The notes under the pieces were generated by a model. The model did no database searches. It saw nothing but the letters and a program-made list of their open reading frames with translations, and was not told the DNA's origin. Position numbers and translations under genes: made by a program. DNA of 64,000 bases from Punica granatum (Eukaryota; Streptophyta; Magnoliopsida; Myrtales; Lythraceae), in NCBI RefSeq assembly GCF_007655135.1, contig NC_045129.1:20434274-20498273 (forward strand), given 5' to 3'. Of this stretch, positions 54,827 through 64,000 are shown in pieces (position 1 is the first letter of the stretch; the number at the start of each line of letters is the position of its first letter).

Positions 54827-57800
54827 CTCCACTCGAATCCAAATCCTCGATGCTTCGATTCGAACCTATCCCGAGAGCAACTCGGTGAGCCCCAACCCGT
54901 ATACTTTGGGGAAGGGCTTCCCGAGGATAGTCAAGTGCCCGAGATAGAAGAGAGTTTGCATCGCCTCGAATACCATCAAATCACCTCGGTCGAGCCAACA
55001 GAGGAGATCAACGTGGGCACTGAAGAAGAGCCTCGCACCTTGAAGATCGGGACAGCCCTCGACCCTATACAGCGAGCCCGGATGATCGACTTTCTGAAGG
55101 AATATCAGGAGGTCTTCGCCTGGTCTTATGCCGACATGCCCGGCTTAGACCCCTCAATAGTCGAGCACTTCCTCCCGCTCGACACCGAGAAATTCCCGAC
55201 CAAATGGCAACAGTTACGGCGACAGCGGGCCAGCTTTCTTCTCCGCATCAAGGAAAAAGTCTTCAAACAGATCAATGCAGGATTCCTCGAGGTCTGCAAC
55301 TATTCAGAGTGGGTGGCAAACATTGTGCCAGTGGAAAAGAAGGATGGAAGGGTCCGAGTCTGCGTTGACTATCGAGATCTCAACAAGGCCAGCCCTAAGG
55401 ACAACTTCTCCTTGCCGCACATCGACGTCCTAGTCGACAATACGGCGCGCCACGCCCAATTCTCTTTCATGGACGGCTTCTCCGGATACAATCAAATCCG
55501 GATGGCCAAGAAGGACAAACTCAAGACGACGTTCACTACGATGTGGGGAACCTTTTGCTACCGCGTTATGCCTTTCGGCCTCAAGAACGCGGGTGCAACT
55601 TATCAGAGGGCTATGGTCACATTATTCCACGACATGATGCACAAGGAAGTCGAGGTATATGTCGACGACATGATCGCCAAGTCCAAAGAAGGAGAAGACC
55701 ACCTTGTCAACCTGAAGCGCCTTTTCGACCGCCTAAAAGAATACAAACTCCGGCTTAATCCGGCAAAGTGCACCTTCGGCGCTTGGTCAGGAAAACTGCT
55801 AGGATTCGTGGTCAGTGAGCGTGGTATCGAGGTGGATCCGGATAAAGTCAAGGCGATCAAAGAGCTTTCCCCGCCGTCAACGGTCCGAGAGGTGCGCGGC
55901 TTCTTGAGGCGACTGAATTACATTGCACGCTTCATTGCAAACCTGACAGATAAGTGTCAGCAGCTCTTCCGCTTGCTCCGCAAGAATGCAGCGATGGAGT
56001 GGGACCACGAGTGCCAGAAGGCCTTTGACACCATCAAGGCCTACCTAATTCAGCCGACGATATTGGTACCACCCGTGCCGAACCGGCCCCTCATTTTGTA
56101 CCTCACAGTACGCCGACAATCCTTAGGGTGCATGCTGGGGCAAGAAGACGAGTCGACGCGCATGGAAAGGGCAATATACTACCTGAGCAAGAAGTTCGCC
56201 GAAGGGGAATCCAATTATCCGGAGATCGAGAAGATGTGTTGCGCGTTGGTATGGGTCATGCAAAGGCTCCGACAGTACACACTCTATCACATGATCCGCT
56301 TGTTGTCAAAAGCGGACCCCTTGCGGTATTTGCTCGATAGCCCTTCCTCCATGAGGAACATCGCAAAATGGTGTTGTCAGTTGACGGAATACGACATAGA
56401 GTACGTGCCTCGTACGTCTGTCAAGGGGCAAGCAATTGCCTACCATCTAGCAGAATTCCCGATCGACGACGACACACCGATCAACACGGACTTCCCGGAT
56501 GAAGGAATCCTCCAAGTAGATGAAGAGAAAGAGGAGCCAACGTGGAAGATGTACTTTGACGGGGCTGTCAATTCCGTGGGATCCGGAGTTGGGGCAGTTT
56601 TGATATCCCCGGACGGGCGTCATTATCCCGTCGCAGCGAAAGTGGATTTCTCCTATACCAACAATGTGGTCGAGTACGAGGTGTGCATCCTCGGTCTACA
56701 AGCAGCGATTGATTTCAAGGTGAAGGAGTTAGAGGTGTTCGGTGATTCCATGCTCACAATCTTCCAAACGCTGGGGCAATGGAAGACGAAAGATGCGAAG
56801 CTAGTCCCCTACCACGTATACCTTGAGGAGTTGGTGAAGAATTTCGAGAAGATCTCGTTCACCTACACTCCACGCGCAAAGAATCAGTTCGCAGACGCAC
56901 TTGCGACACTTGCATCCATGACGAGTATTTCAGAGGGGAACATCGTCGAACCTCTTGAAATCGAAGTGGCCAAACGCCCAGCCCACTGCAACGCGATTGA
57001 AGCGTCTGAAGCAAAGCCGTGGTACGAGGACATCAAGAACTTCTTGCAAACGGGCTAATATTCTCCGTTCGCTAATCGCCGCGATCGAAAGACGCTTAGG
57101 CGCCTTGCGATGCGCTACTTTTTGAGCGGTGAGATACTATACAGCCACTCCTTTGATTCCACGCTCCTCCGGTGCATCGATGAACACGAATCGCGGCGTC
57201 TTATTGAAGAAGTGCATGGAGGGAATTGTGGGCCCCACATGAATGGCCTTATACTCGCTAAGAAGATCATGCGCTTAGGTTATTATTGGTCCACCATGGA
57301 GTCTGATTGCGTAAAGCATGTCAGGCACTGTCGCCGATGCCAAGTGTATGCCGATCAGATTAAGGCACCGCCCAACGAACTACGCCCTATGACGGCCCCG
57401 TGGCCCTTCTCAATGTGGGGGATGGACGTGATCGGCCCGATCAACCCCAAAGCGTCTAACGGGCACATATTCATCTTGGAGGCGATTGATTATTTCACCA
57501 AATGGATCGAGGCTATCACTCTCGCGTCGGTTACCGCAAAAGCCGTAGCCCGTTTTCTCAGACGCGACGTCATCGCCCGGTACGGGGTCCCTGCGACGAT
57601 CATCACGGACAACGACAAGAACCTGAACAACAAGGTCATCGACGAGCTTTGTGCACAATTCAAAATCCGACACCGCAACTCCACCCCATACCGTCCCCAA
57701 ATGAACGGTGCGATGGAAGCGGCGAATAAGAACATCAAGAAGATCATCGAAAAAATGACGGTGAACTACAAGGATTGGCATGAGATGCTCCCCTATGCAC

Positions 57801-58267
57801 TCTTGGTGTACCGGACATCCATACGGACTTCAACCGGGGCAACCCCGTACTCCCTAGTCTATGGCATGGAGGCAGTCCTCCCAATCGAAGTGGAGATCCC
57901 TTCCATGAGGATTCTTGCCGAGGCCGAACTTGCGGAAGCGGAGTGGGCGAAACAGCGATACGAGCAACTAAACCTCATTGATGAGAAAAGGCTAAAAGCG
58001 CTGTGCCACGGACAGTGCTACCAACAGAGGATGGCACGAGCATTCAATGCCAAGGCCCGTCCCCGAGACTTCAGTCCCGGTGACCTCATCCTGAGGAAGG
58101 TCCTACATGTCGCACTCGACTCTCGAGGAAAGTTCTCGTACAAATACAACGGCCCCTTCGTCGTCAAAGAGGTTTTCTCCGGAGGAGCGGTCATTTTGAG
58201 CGATATGGACGGCACCGAAAACGCCCTTCCTGTCAACGCTGACGCCATCAAGAAATATTATCCCTGA
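54827..58267 (+). pseudogene. T2 RT-dual RNase H-integrase, one stop
   Basis: One frame from the acceptor at 54827 to TGA 58267, broken only by TAA at 57056-57058. Linker with VYFGEGLPE and TEEINVGTEEEP; RT with FAWSYADMPGLDP, VEKKDGRVRVCVDYRDLN, MPFGLKNAGATYQ and YVDD at 55658-55669. The retroviral-like RNase H at about 56040-56470 is degenerate (LYLTVRRQSLG, where the first acidic residue is not evident). A second, archaeal-type RNase H follows at about 56545-56930 with MYFDGAVN, NNVVEYEV, FGDSML and NQFADALATLAS, keeping its acidic residues. Integrase has the H-H-C-C zinc site (about 57208-57345, CRRCQ), then D, D, E in GMDVIGPI, ITDNDKN and NGAMEAAN, and ends without a chromodomain. Makes cDNA and integrates it. 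Confidence 0.88.
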
Positions 58268-59289
58268 GCACTTGTACGCTTTTATTCGCTGGGCTCCGTG
58301 CCTGTTTCATTGTAAGACATTTCTGTTCTCGTGAACGAGCGTCAATTCCCGCCGTTTGTCCAATACTAAGCTTTCTTGAGAGAAAAAAATAAATTTTCCC
58401 GCTAGGTTGAAAACCTCTTCGAGGCGGCCTAGGCAAAAGTTAGGGAACGAGTGGCACGACTTAAAATCCCGCAAAGGGGAGTCGCGGCAAAAGGAGAGCA
58501 TAAATCATTTCCTCGCTAGGTCGAAAACCTCTTCAAGGCGGTATAGGCAAAAGTTAGAGGAACTGAGGGGTGCGATCTCGCCCAAACACGGGGGATCGTA
58601 GCAAAAGGTGAGCATTCATGTGAGAAAGATCAAATAAAACACCCCGCTAGGTTATCACGCATCTTGCGGCCTAGGCAAAAGTTAGGGGACAATGTCGGCT
58701 CGACCGCGAAAGAACGGCAACACTTCTCCGTGGAGCTACACCGAGTAGTGGTTCGGCACTCTCCGACGCAAGCAAACTCTCTTTGACTCTCCGGGCTCGA
58801 GACTCGCCTCGGAATGGGGTCGAATCGACGTATCCTTGATTTGGAGGATCCCATAAGATCCCTCCCATTACCTTTATGCACATAATTCTACGGGTTACCC
58901 GTCTCAGAAAAGCTATTCTCCGATAAGGACACGACCGCCTTCCAAATGGCCACCGATATCATGTCCCCGACACATCTTTACATAGATTCCTTTACGCATC
59001 GTAGTCTAAACGATTTCACGCGACTGACATCCTTTGTAGGCCTTCCTTTTCAATGCGCAAGTGCGATCGAGACCCCCGGGGGCATCTTCTCCTTGACGGA
59101 CTCATGTCTGCCTCACGCGACAGGGTGTGCTCTCAATGCGTCGGAAACCGTCGAGGGATGCACCACACTGCCCAAACCAACGATGCTCAAAGAAGGACGA
59201 GCGATAAGAGATCATCATCAGTCGCCGCGCATGAAGCGGTCCAGATCCAAAAGCCAAGCGAGCCGTATCACATAGCGCTTTACGCAAAT
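58268..59289 (+). other. T2 3' UTR, proximal part
   Basis: No gene. It carries three imperfect copies of a block beginning CGCTAGGT and ending GGCAAAAGTTAG, at about 58400-58445, 58514-58558 and 58644-58685, spaced about 120 bp. Short frames across it show no domain. Confidence 0.6.
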
Positions 59290-60270
59290 TCCAAAATTCT
59301 AAATTCCTGTTTCGGGTCCATCCAGACTTTTAAATCCCTTGTTCAGGTCTATCCTGACCCCTCTGGTCCATCTCGGCTTTTAAATTCATGCTCAGGTCTA
59401 TCCTGGCCCCTCGGGTCCATCCCGGCTTTTAATTTTATGTTCAGGTCTATCCTGGCCCCTCGGGTCCATCCCGGCTTTTAATTTCATGTTCAGGTCTATC
59501 CTGGCCCCTCGGGTCCATCCCGGCTTTTAATTTCTTGTTCAGGTCTATCCTGGCCCCTCGGGTCCATCCCGGCTTTTAAATTCCTTGTTCAGGTCTATCC
59601 TGGCCCCTCGGATCCAACCCGGCTTTTAATTTCCTGTTCAGGTCTATCCTGGCCCCTCGGGTCCATCCCGGCTTTTAATTTCATGTTCAGGTCTATCCTG
59701 GCCCCTCGGGTCCATCCCGGATTTTAAATTCCTTGTTCAGGTCAATCCTGGCCCCTCGGGTCCATCCCGGCTTTTAATTCCTTGTTCAGGTCTATCCTGG
59801 CCCCTCGGGTCCATCCCGGCTTTTATTTTCATGTTCAGGTCTATCCTGGCCCCTCGGGTCCATCCCGGCTTTTATATTTTCATGTTCAGGTCTATCCTGG
59901 CCACTCGGGTCCATCCCGGCTCTTATTTTCATGTTCAGGTCTATCTTGGCCCCTCGGGTCTATCCCGGCTTTTAAATTTCTGTTCAGGTCTATCCTGGCC
60001 CCTGGGGTCCATCCCGGCTTTTAAATTTCTGTTCAGGTCTATCCTGGCCCCTCGGGTCCATCCCGGCTTTTAAATTTTTGTTCAGGTCTATCCTGGCCCC
60101 TCGGGTCCATCCCGACTTTAAATTTCCTATTCAGGTCCATCCTGGCCCCTCGGGTCTATCCCGGCTTTTAATTTCTTGTTCAGGTCTACCCTGGTTTCTT
60201 TCAGGTCCATCCTGTTTTCTTTCGGGTCCATCCCGGTTTCTTTCAGGTCCATCCCGGTCTTAATTTCCAA
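59290..60270 (+). repeat. T2 3' UTR tandem array, ~49-bp unit
   Basis: About 17-18 head-to-tail copies of a 48-52-bp unit with core TTCAGGTCTATCCTGGCCCC and TCGGGTCCATCCCGGCTTTT. The last ~90 bp switch to shorter TTTCTTTCAGGTCCATCC units. The unit length is not a multiple of three, so this is not protein-coding. Confidence 0.93.
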
Positions 60271-60402
60271 CGCAATATCCCGACATGCCCAAGCAATGTA
60301 CGAGCAGCCATGGGGGTAGAACTGTATCAGAGTTGTCGCCGGGCCCAAAAGGGGGGTGCTTATTATGGTCTTTGGCCACATCCTCTAACCGAGCATGCAA
60401 CC

Positions 60403-60416
60403 AAAGAGGGGCAAAC
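60403..60416 (+). other. T2 polypurine tract
   Basis: AAAGAGGGGCAAAC immediately before the 3' LTR; the likely plus-strand primer is AAAGAGGGG. Confidence 0.6.
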
Positions 60417-62428
60417 TATCAGCACCCCATTTTGGCCCATCGGCTTCCTACAAGAGAATCCCGATCAAAGCCTGGGTTACTATTCATCACCCGGCAATCG
60501 ACGGCGAACGTGCGGCCACGGAGTCATGAACAACGGGAGAGGAGCTGGGTCCAATAGAAAAGCAAAGGAGAGCGGTCAGAAGAACAGACAAACAAGGAAT
60601 CCCGAAAACGACAGAGCTGGCACTGTGGCACTATTCATCACCGAGTCACCGAAGCACCGAAAGGTGCCCAATATGAGACTCTAAAAATCCCTCTCAGTGC
60701 CAAAGTGACCAACGACACATCTGAGCGCGCTCCGGAGACATCCTGCTTAAGCCAGGACACCCCGATCCCTCACAGACGCCTTTTCTGATGGGGTTCCGGA
60801 AGGCCCGACCCACTGACAAGTAAACGACACCCGGAAACGGGCCTACAGGCACCTAGGGACCACCAGGGTCGGGGAACGAGCTTCAGATGACCTCCCGGAA
60901 TTCGACTTGATCTCCCGAGGGACATTTCAGTGGCCACAAACGTCTCCCGGCGGGCCTTTGGGGCACGTCCACGGAAAACAGAGACCACAACGATCCCCGA
61001 GCACCTCAAGATGTTCAGAGAGCACTGAGAAGACCCCGATCACAAGTCCCTAGGTCTTCCCGAGCCAACGGTCTTCGGTCGGGGACAACGAGCCAACGAT
61101 GTCCCACGAAGCAAAAGGGTCGCCGAAACGAATGTTAGGATGCACAAAGAGCAATCGGGGACCGGGGGGCACTAAACTCCACTCCGAACGTCCAAACAGG
61201 GCAAAACCAGCTCTCGAGGCGCCGAGTCGCCCGAACACTCGTTCACACGATGTATGGCGATATTAGGCTCATTCAAATCCTCTTCGATCAAGCATTCTAA
61301 ATCAATAAATTAATTGGGCATCGGAGATCGGATGCGAGATCAATCAAGTCTCAAGCGTTTTCCGGCTTTTCTCTTAATCGGATGGGACCCACAGCTCAGC
61401 CAAACCAAGCCACCAAGCCGCGGTTAAACCCCAAGCCACGGCTCAACCCCTCAAGCCGCGGCTCAGCCGCAATTAGCCACGGCTCCTTCCCATTTCCGGT
61501 TGCCATTTTTCTTTCGGATCCGGGCTTCCCATGCAATCCCATGCATCGTTACGTGTCTTCACTCTCTTTGTTACGTCCGAATGTGGCATGAACGTGTAAG
61601 CCATAGTGGGAGACGACCTATTTCGAGGTTGGAGAGCTTCTTGCGGTCCGTAAGGGCCACGGAACTCACGGCCATGCCTCCCGAAGGGATGGTCGAGAGT
61701 CCCTTTGTCCCTCACGGACGCACGGGAAGCTCTTTCACCCCGAGATTCGTTGATCCCTACCCCTCACTATCTCTAACTGTGATCATGATATGCATACACG
61801 ACGGGAAAGGTTCGGGATCTAGGTGTAAAAGACCCAAAGGGGTCGGATGTGTCAAGGGAGACCCACGGCCATCCTCCTTGCAAGAGGGCCGAGAGGTCCC
61901 TGGACCCATCCGAGGCCTTAGGGCTCTTTGCTTTGTGATGCCGTGCTCTTCCCGTAATTTACTTCCGAGTTTATCGTTAAACGAGTCAGTGTCGTTTTGT
62001 TGATTCCATGAATATGTTATTTTTGAGTGTATCGTGTGTTTGTTTATGAAAATAGGGATTGCGTTGACATCGATTTAATGAAGTGCGGGTTAAATTACGT
62101 GCATATTATATGGTGTATGCGAGGGACGGTTAGGAACAACGTGAAAGACCTACCGAAACTCAAGCCGGGTCAAGGAGTATTCGGCCACTTGCCCTTGAGA
62201 GGTGGCCGAATCATCCGTGACCTCGTGGGAGTCTCGGTTGGCCTCTCCATTATTCCAAAGTCGGTCCTTGGAGTTGTTCGTAATTACATTTCCTTTTTTA
62301 TCGATGCTTATACGTTTATTACTTATTCCATATGTTAGATCCCGATACCACTCGTCGCAACCATAACCGTAATAAGGAACAACAAACATCGAATAATTCC
62401 ACAAACGGGATAAGCAAGACGTGCTACT
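60417..62428 (+). repeat. T2 3' LTR, deleted and truncated
   Basis: Starts TATCAGCACCCC (TG changed to TA). It matches the 5' LTR closely to 61499, lacks the segment equivalent to 44616-45689 (1074 bp), then matches again to 62428. The last ~1.9 kb of the LTR are absent, replaced by unrelated sequence. Confidence 0.9.
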
Positions 62429-64000
62429 TGCTAGTTTCACGGGGCCTACAGAAGCGTGAAAGGAATAGAAATTCAAAATTTTCTACCCGTGAAACTAGAT
62501 CCCAAGACCTACTAGTAGAATGGGAATAGATAAAGTGTACCTGAAATCTTCTAAACCGCCAATCGAGCGTCCCACGCGTGACGCCTCTACCGGTATCCAC
62601 ACCGACTTCGTCGACGAGTCTTCGAGATCGACGGTGCTAGCGGCCAACGCTCGAAGGAAACACCGGTGCGACTCCGATCTTTATTAGATGAATTGAGCTC
62701 TTCGAATCAAACAATTTGATTCGAAAGTTCATACACATATATGGGTGCACGTGCATACAAAGTCTTACAAATGCATCATATGCATTCTTCTGTACGCACA
62801 CACATTCATATGCATCATATGCATATAAACTATACATATGCCCATCCATTCAATTCTTGAATGGAAGCCATGTGTAAGTATGCATGAAAACATGCAATGT
62901 AACACATGTCTTGAATGGCCATGCATGCATGCCATTATCTGGCCGTCCATGCAAAAGCCAAATGGCTTTATTTCGTGCCGCCGTGCGTCTCTATTTCGTG
63001 TATAAATCGAGTCCAATTAATCTAGTAAATCGGGTCTAGTTAATCGGTAAATTTAATCTCATTAAATATCCGATTAACTAATCGCACCATAACTCGTCTA
63101 ATCTCTATTAGACAGATGTAGTGTTTCAAAACCATCTCGTCGATTTGGTCGTAGTGTGTGACCCTGTAGGTTCCCGATTACGTTGATAGTAATATCGAAA
63201 TCTCTATTTCAATATTACAAACAGTGAGCGGCATCTAGTAATGCATCACTGCTACTCAAGTAATTAGAAAGTCAATTTCTCGACGAACCTTGTGACCTAT
63301 GTTACCGTGCAGTATAATCCCTTTGTCCTCTATATCTCTATTGAGCCCAAGGCATGGTCGTTGTCATCCTTGTATGGTTCAATCTCTCTTTCTTGGTTTA
63401 CCGGGTAAGTCTATCAGAACAAATGAGATCGATATCCCTATATCGACTCATTTGGGTATGCATACACTTATAGACTCTACCCACCAAGCGGCCGTGAGAT
63501 ATCACTCCCATTACGTAGGAGGGACAAATTCTATCTTGGTCACTCACATTCCTCTCCATGCTCTGTGGTATACCCAATAACTGTCTTTATAACCAGCTTG
63601 TTACGGTGGCGTTTGACAGTATCAAAGTATACGACATTACATGTAGGAAACTATGATGACCTCAAGTCAAAGGACTACTGCACCATAGTCACTATGAGAT
63701 CTGCTAATGACAGTCACGTAACGACCCATGTAGCAGTCTCATGACGGATCAATCCAGTACACATTACTCCTAATGTATACCTGCGGTGTGACTCGATGTC
63801 TCCACATCCATGACCTGTGAGACTTGGTCATCAATCTACACCCACACTAGTCTAACCGCATTATCGTTGTCCTAATTAACGATAATACTTTGACTAGGGA
63901 CATTTAGGAATAGTGTTCAGTCATTATAGGATCTCACAATAAAGTCACACTTGATGCCTGTTGAACCTACTATTCCAAGGACGTTATTGTGTAAAAATGA
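62429..64000. mobile_element. Unidentified repeat interrupting T2 3' LTR (left part)
   Basis: Sequence unrelated to T2 begins TGCTAGTTTCAC right after CTACT (62424-62428, a possible target duplication). A perfect 13-bp inverted repeat, CTAGTTTCACGGG at 62431-62443 and CCCGTGAAACTAG at 62486-62498, lies at its start. The rest has no coding domain. ATGCAT-rich sequence fills about 62760-62960. It may be the LTR or UTR of another retroelement, by its TG start and repeat context. No family name can be supported; the right end is outside the window. Confidence 0.45.

Larger units (their letters stand above)
43533..62428 (+). mobile_element. T2: Tat/Ogre-like Ty3/gypsy element
   Basis: At least 18.9 kb: 5-kb 5' LTR, primer site, ORF1, gag-protease, probable intron, RT with two RNase H domains, integrase, long repetitive 3' UTR, and a 3' LTR that is internally deleted and cut at 62428. 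The very large LTR, ORF1, dual RNase H and 3' UTR tandem repeats are recalled hallmarks of the Ogre/Tat non-chromovirus lineage. Where comparable, the two LTRs are nearly identical by eye, so it inserted recently relative to T1. One premature stop affects each of its three coding units. Confidence 0.9.

Noticed and set aside
59782..60073. Repetitive peptides with a FRSILAPRVHPGF-type unit
   Set aside because: They are translations of the 49-bp array in several frames; the unit length is not divisible by three.
59334..60180. CRISPR-like array
   Set aside because: Tandem units are contiguous without unique spacers, in plant DNA inside an Ogre-like 3' UTR.
60391..60398. GAGCATGC before the 3' LTR taken as the T2 target duplication (same string ends at 43532)
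   Set aside because: It lies inside the element, before the polypurine tract, so it cannot be a target duplication; similarity is probably chance.

Overview
The window is plant nuclear DNA, almost certainly from an angiosperm and probably a eudicot. It is dominated by nested Ty3/gypsy LTR retrotransposons. Only two stretches look like host genes: the last exon of a SABATH-type carboxyl methyltransferase at the left edge (741-1082) and a small GRF-type zinc-finger membrane protein (41674-42135). No prokaryotic or organellar features, rRNA, tRNA genes or CRISPR are present. I have no search tools, so lineage names are recalled from family hallmarks.

Layout. 1-2990: SABATH exon, two long poly-G tracts, decayed non-coding DNA. 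2991-13143: element C1 (+). Its 3' LTR was entered by element C2 (7153-12963, -), and C2 contains a truncated piece of a third element, C3 (9304-12259, +). 13149-14570: decayed P/Q-rich sequence. 14576-22441: an old solo LTR (S1) split by element C4 (14955-21766, -), the youngest-looking chromovirus here. 22947-41291: element C5 (-), whose 3' LTR was entered by C6 (23328-34977, +). The reverse transcriptase of C6 was in turn entered by a 5-kb solo LTR, T1 (27177-32223). 41297-43532: the GRF gene with telobox repeats upstream. 43533-62428: T2, a large Tat/Ogre-like element with a 5-kb 5' LTR, ORF1, gag-protease, a probable intron, RT with two RNase H domains, integrase, a 49-bp tandem array and a truncated 3' LTR. 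62429-64000: the start of another unidentified repeat that interrupts T2.

C1-C6 share LTR ends TGATG...CATCA (a few copies with a variant end), an initiator-Met-tRNA primer site, 5-bp target duplications, one gag-pol frame, and an integrase tail ending in a GPITR-type motif that in several copies is encoded inside the 3' LTR. I read these as CRM-clade chromoviruses, so the region may be centromeric or pericentromeric. Four families are recognisable: alpha (C1, C5), beta (C3, C6), gamma (C4) and delta (C2).

Every element is disabled. Most premature stops fit C-to-T or G-to-A change, as expected for methylated, silenced repeats. The most unusual signal is a duplicated hairpin in the transcribed part of the LTR. 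It occurs in all four chromovirus families; paired stem bases differ together between families while a 6-nt loop is usually kept. I know of no description of it.
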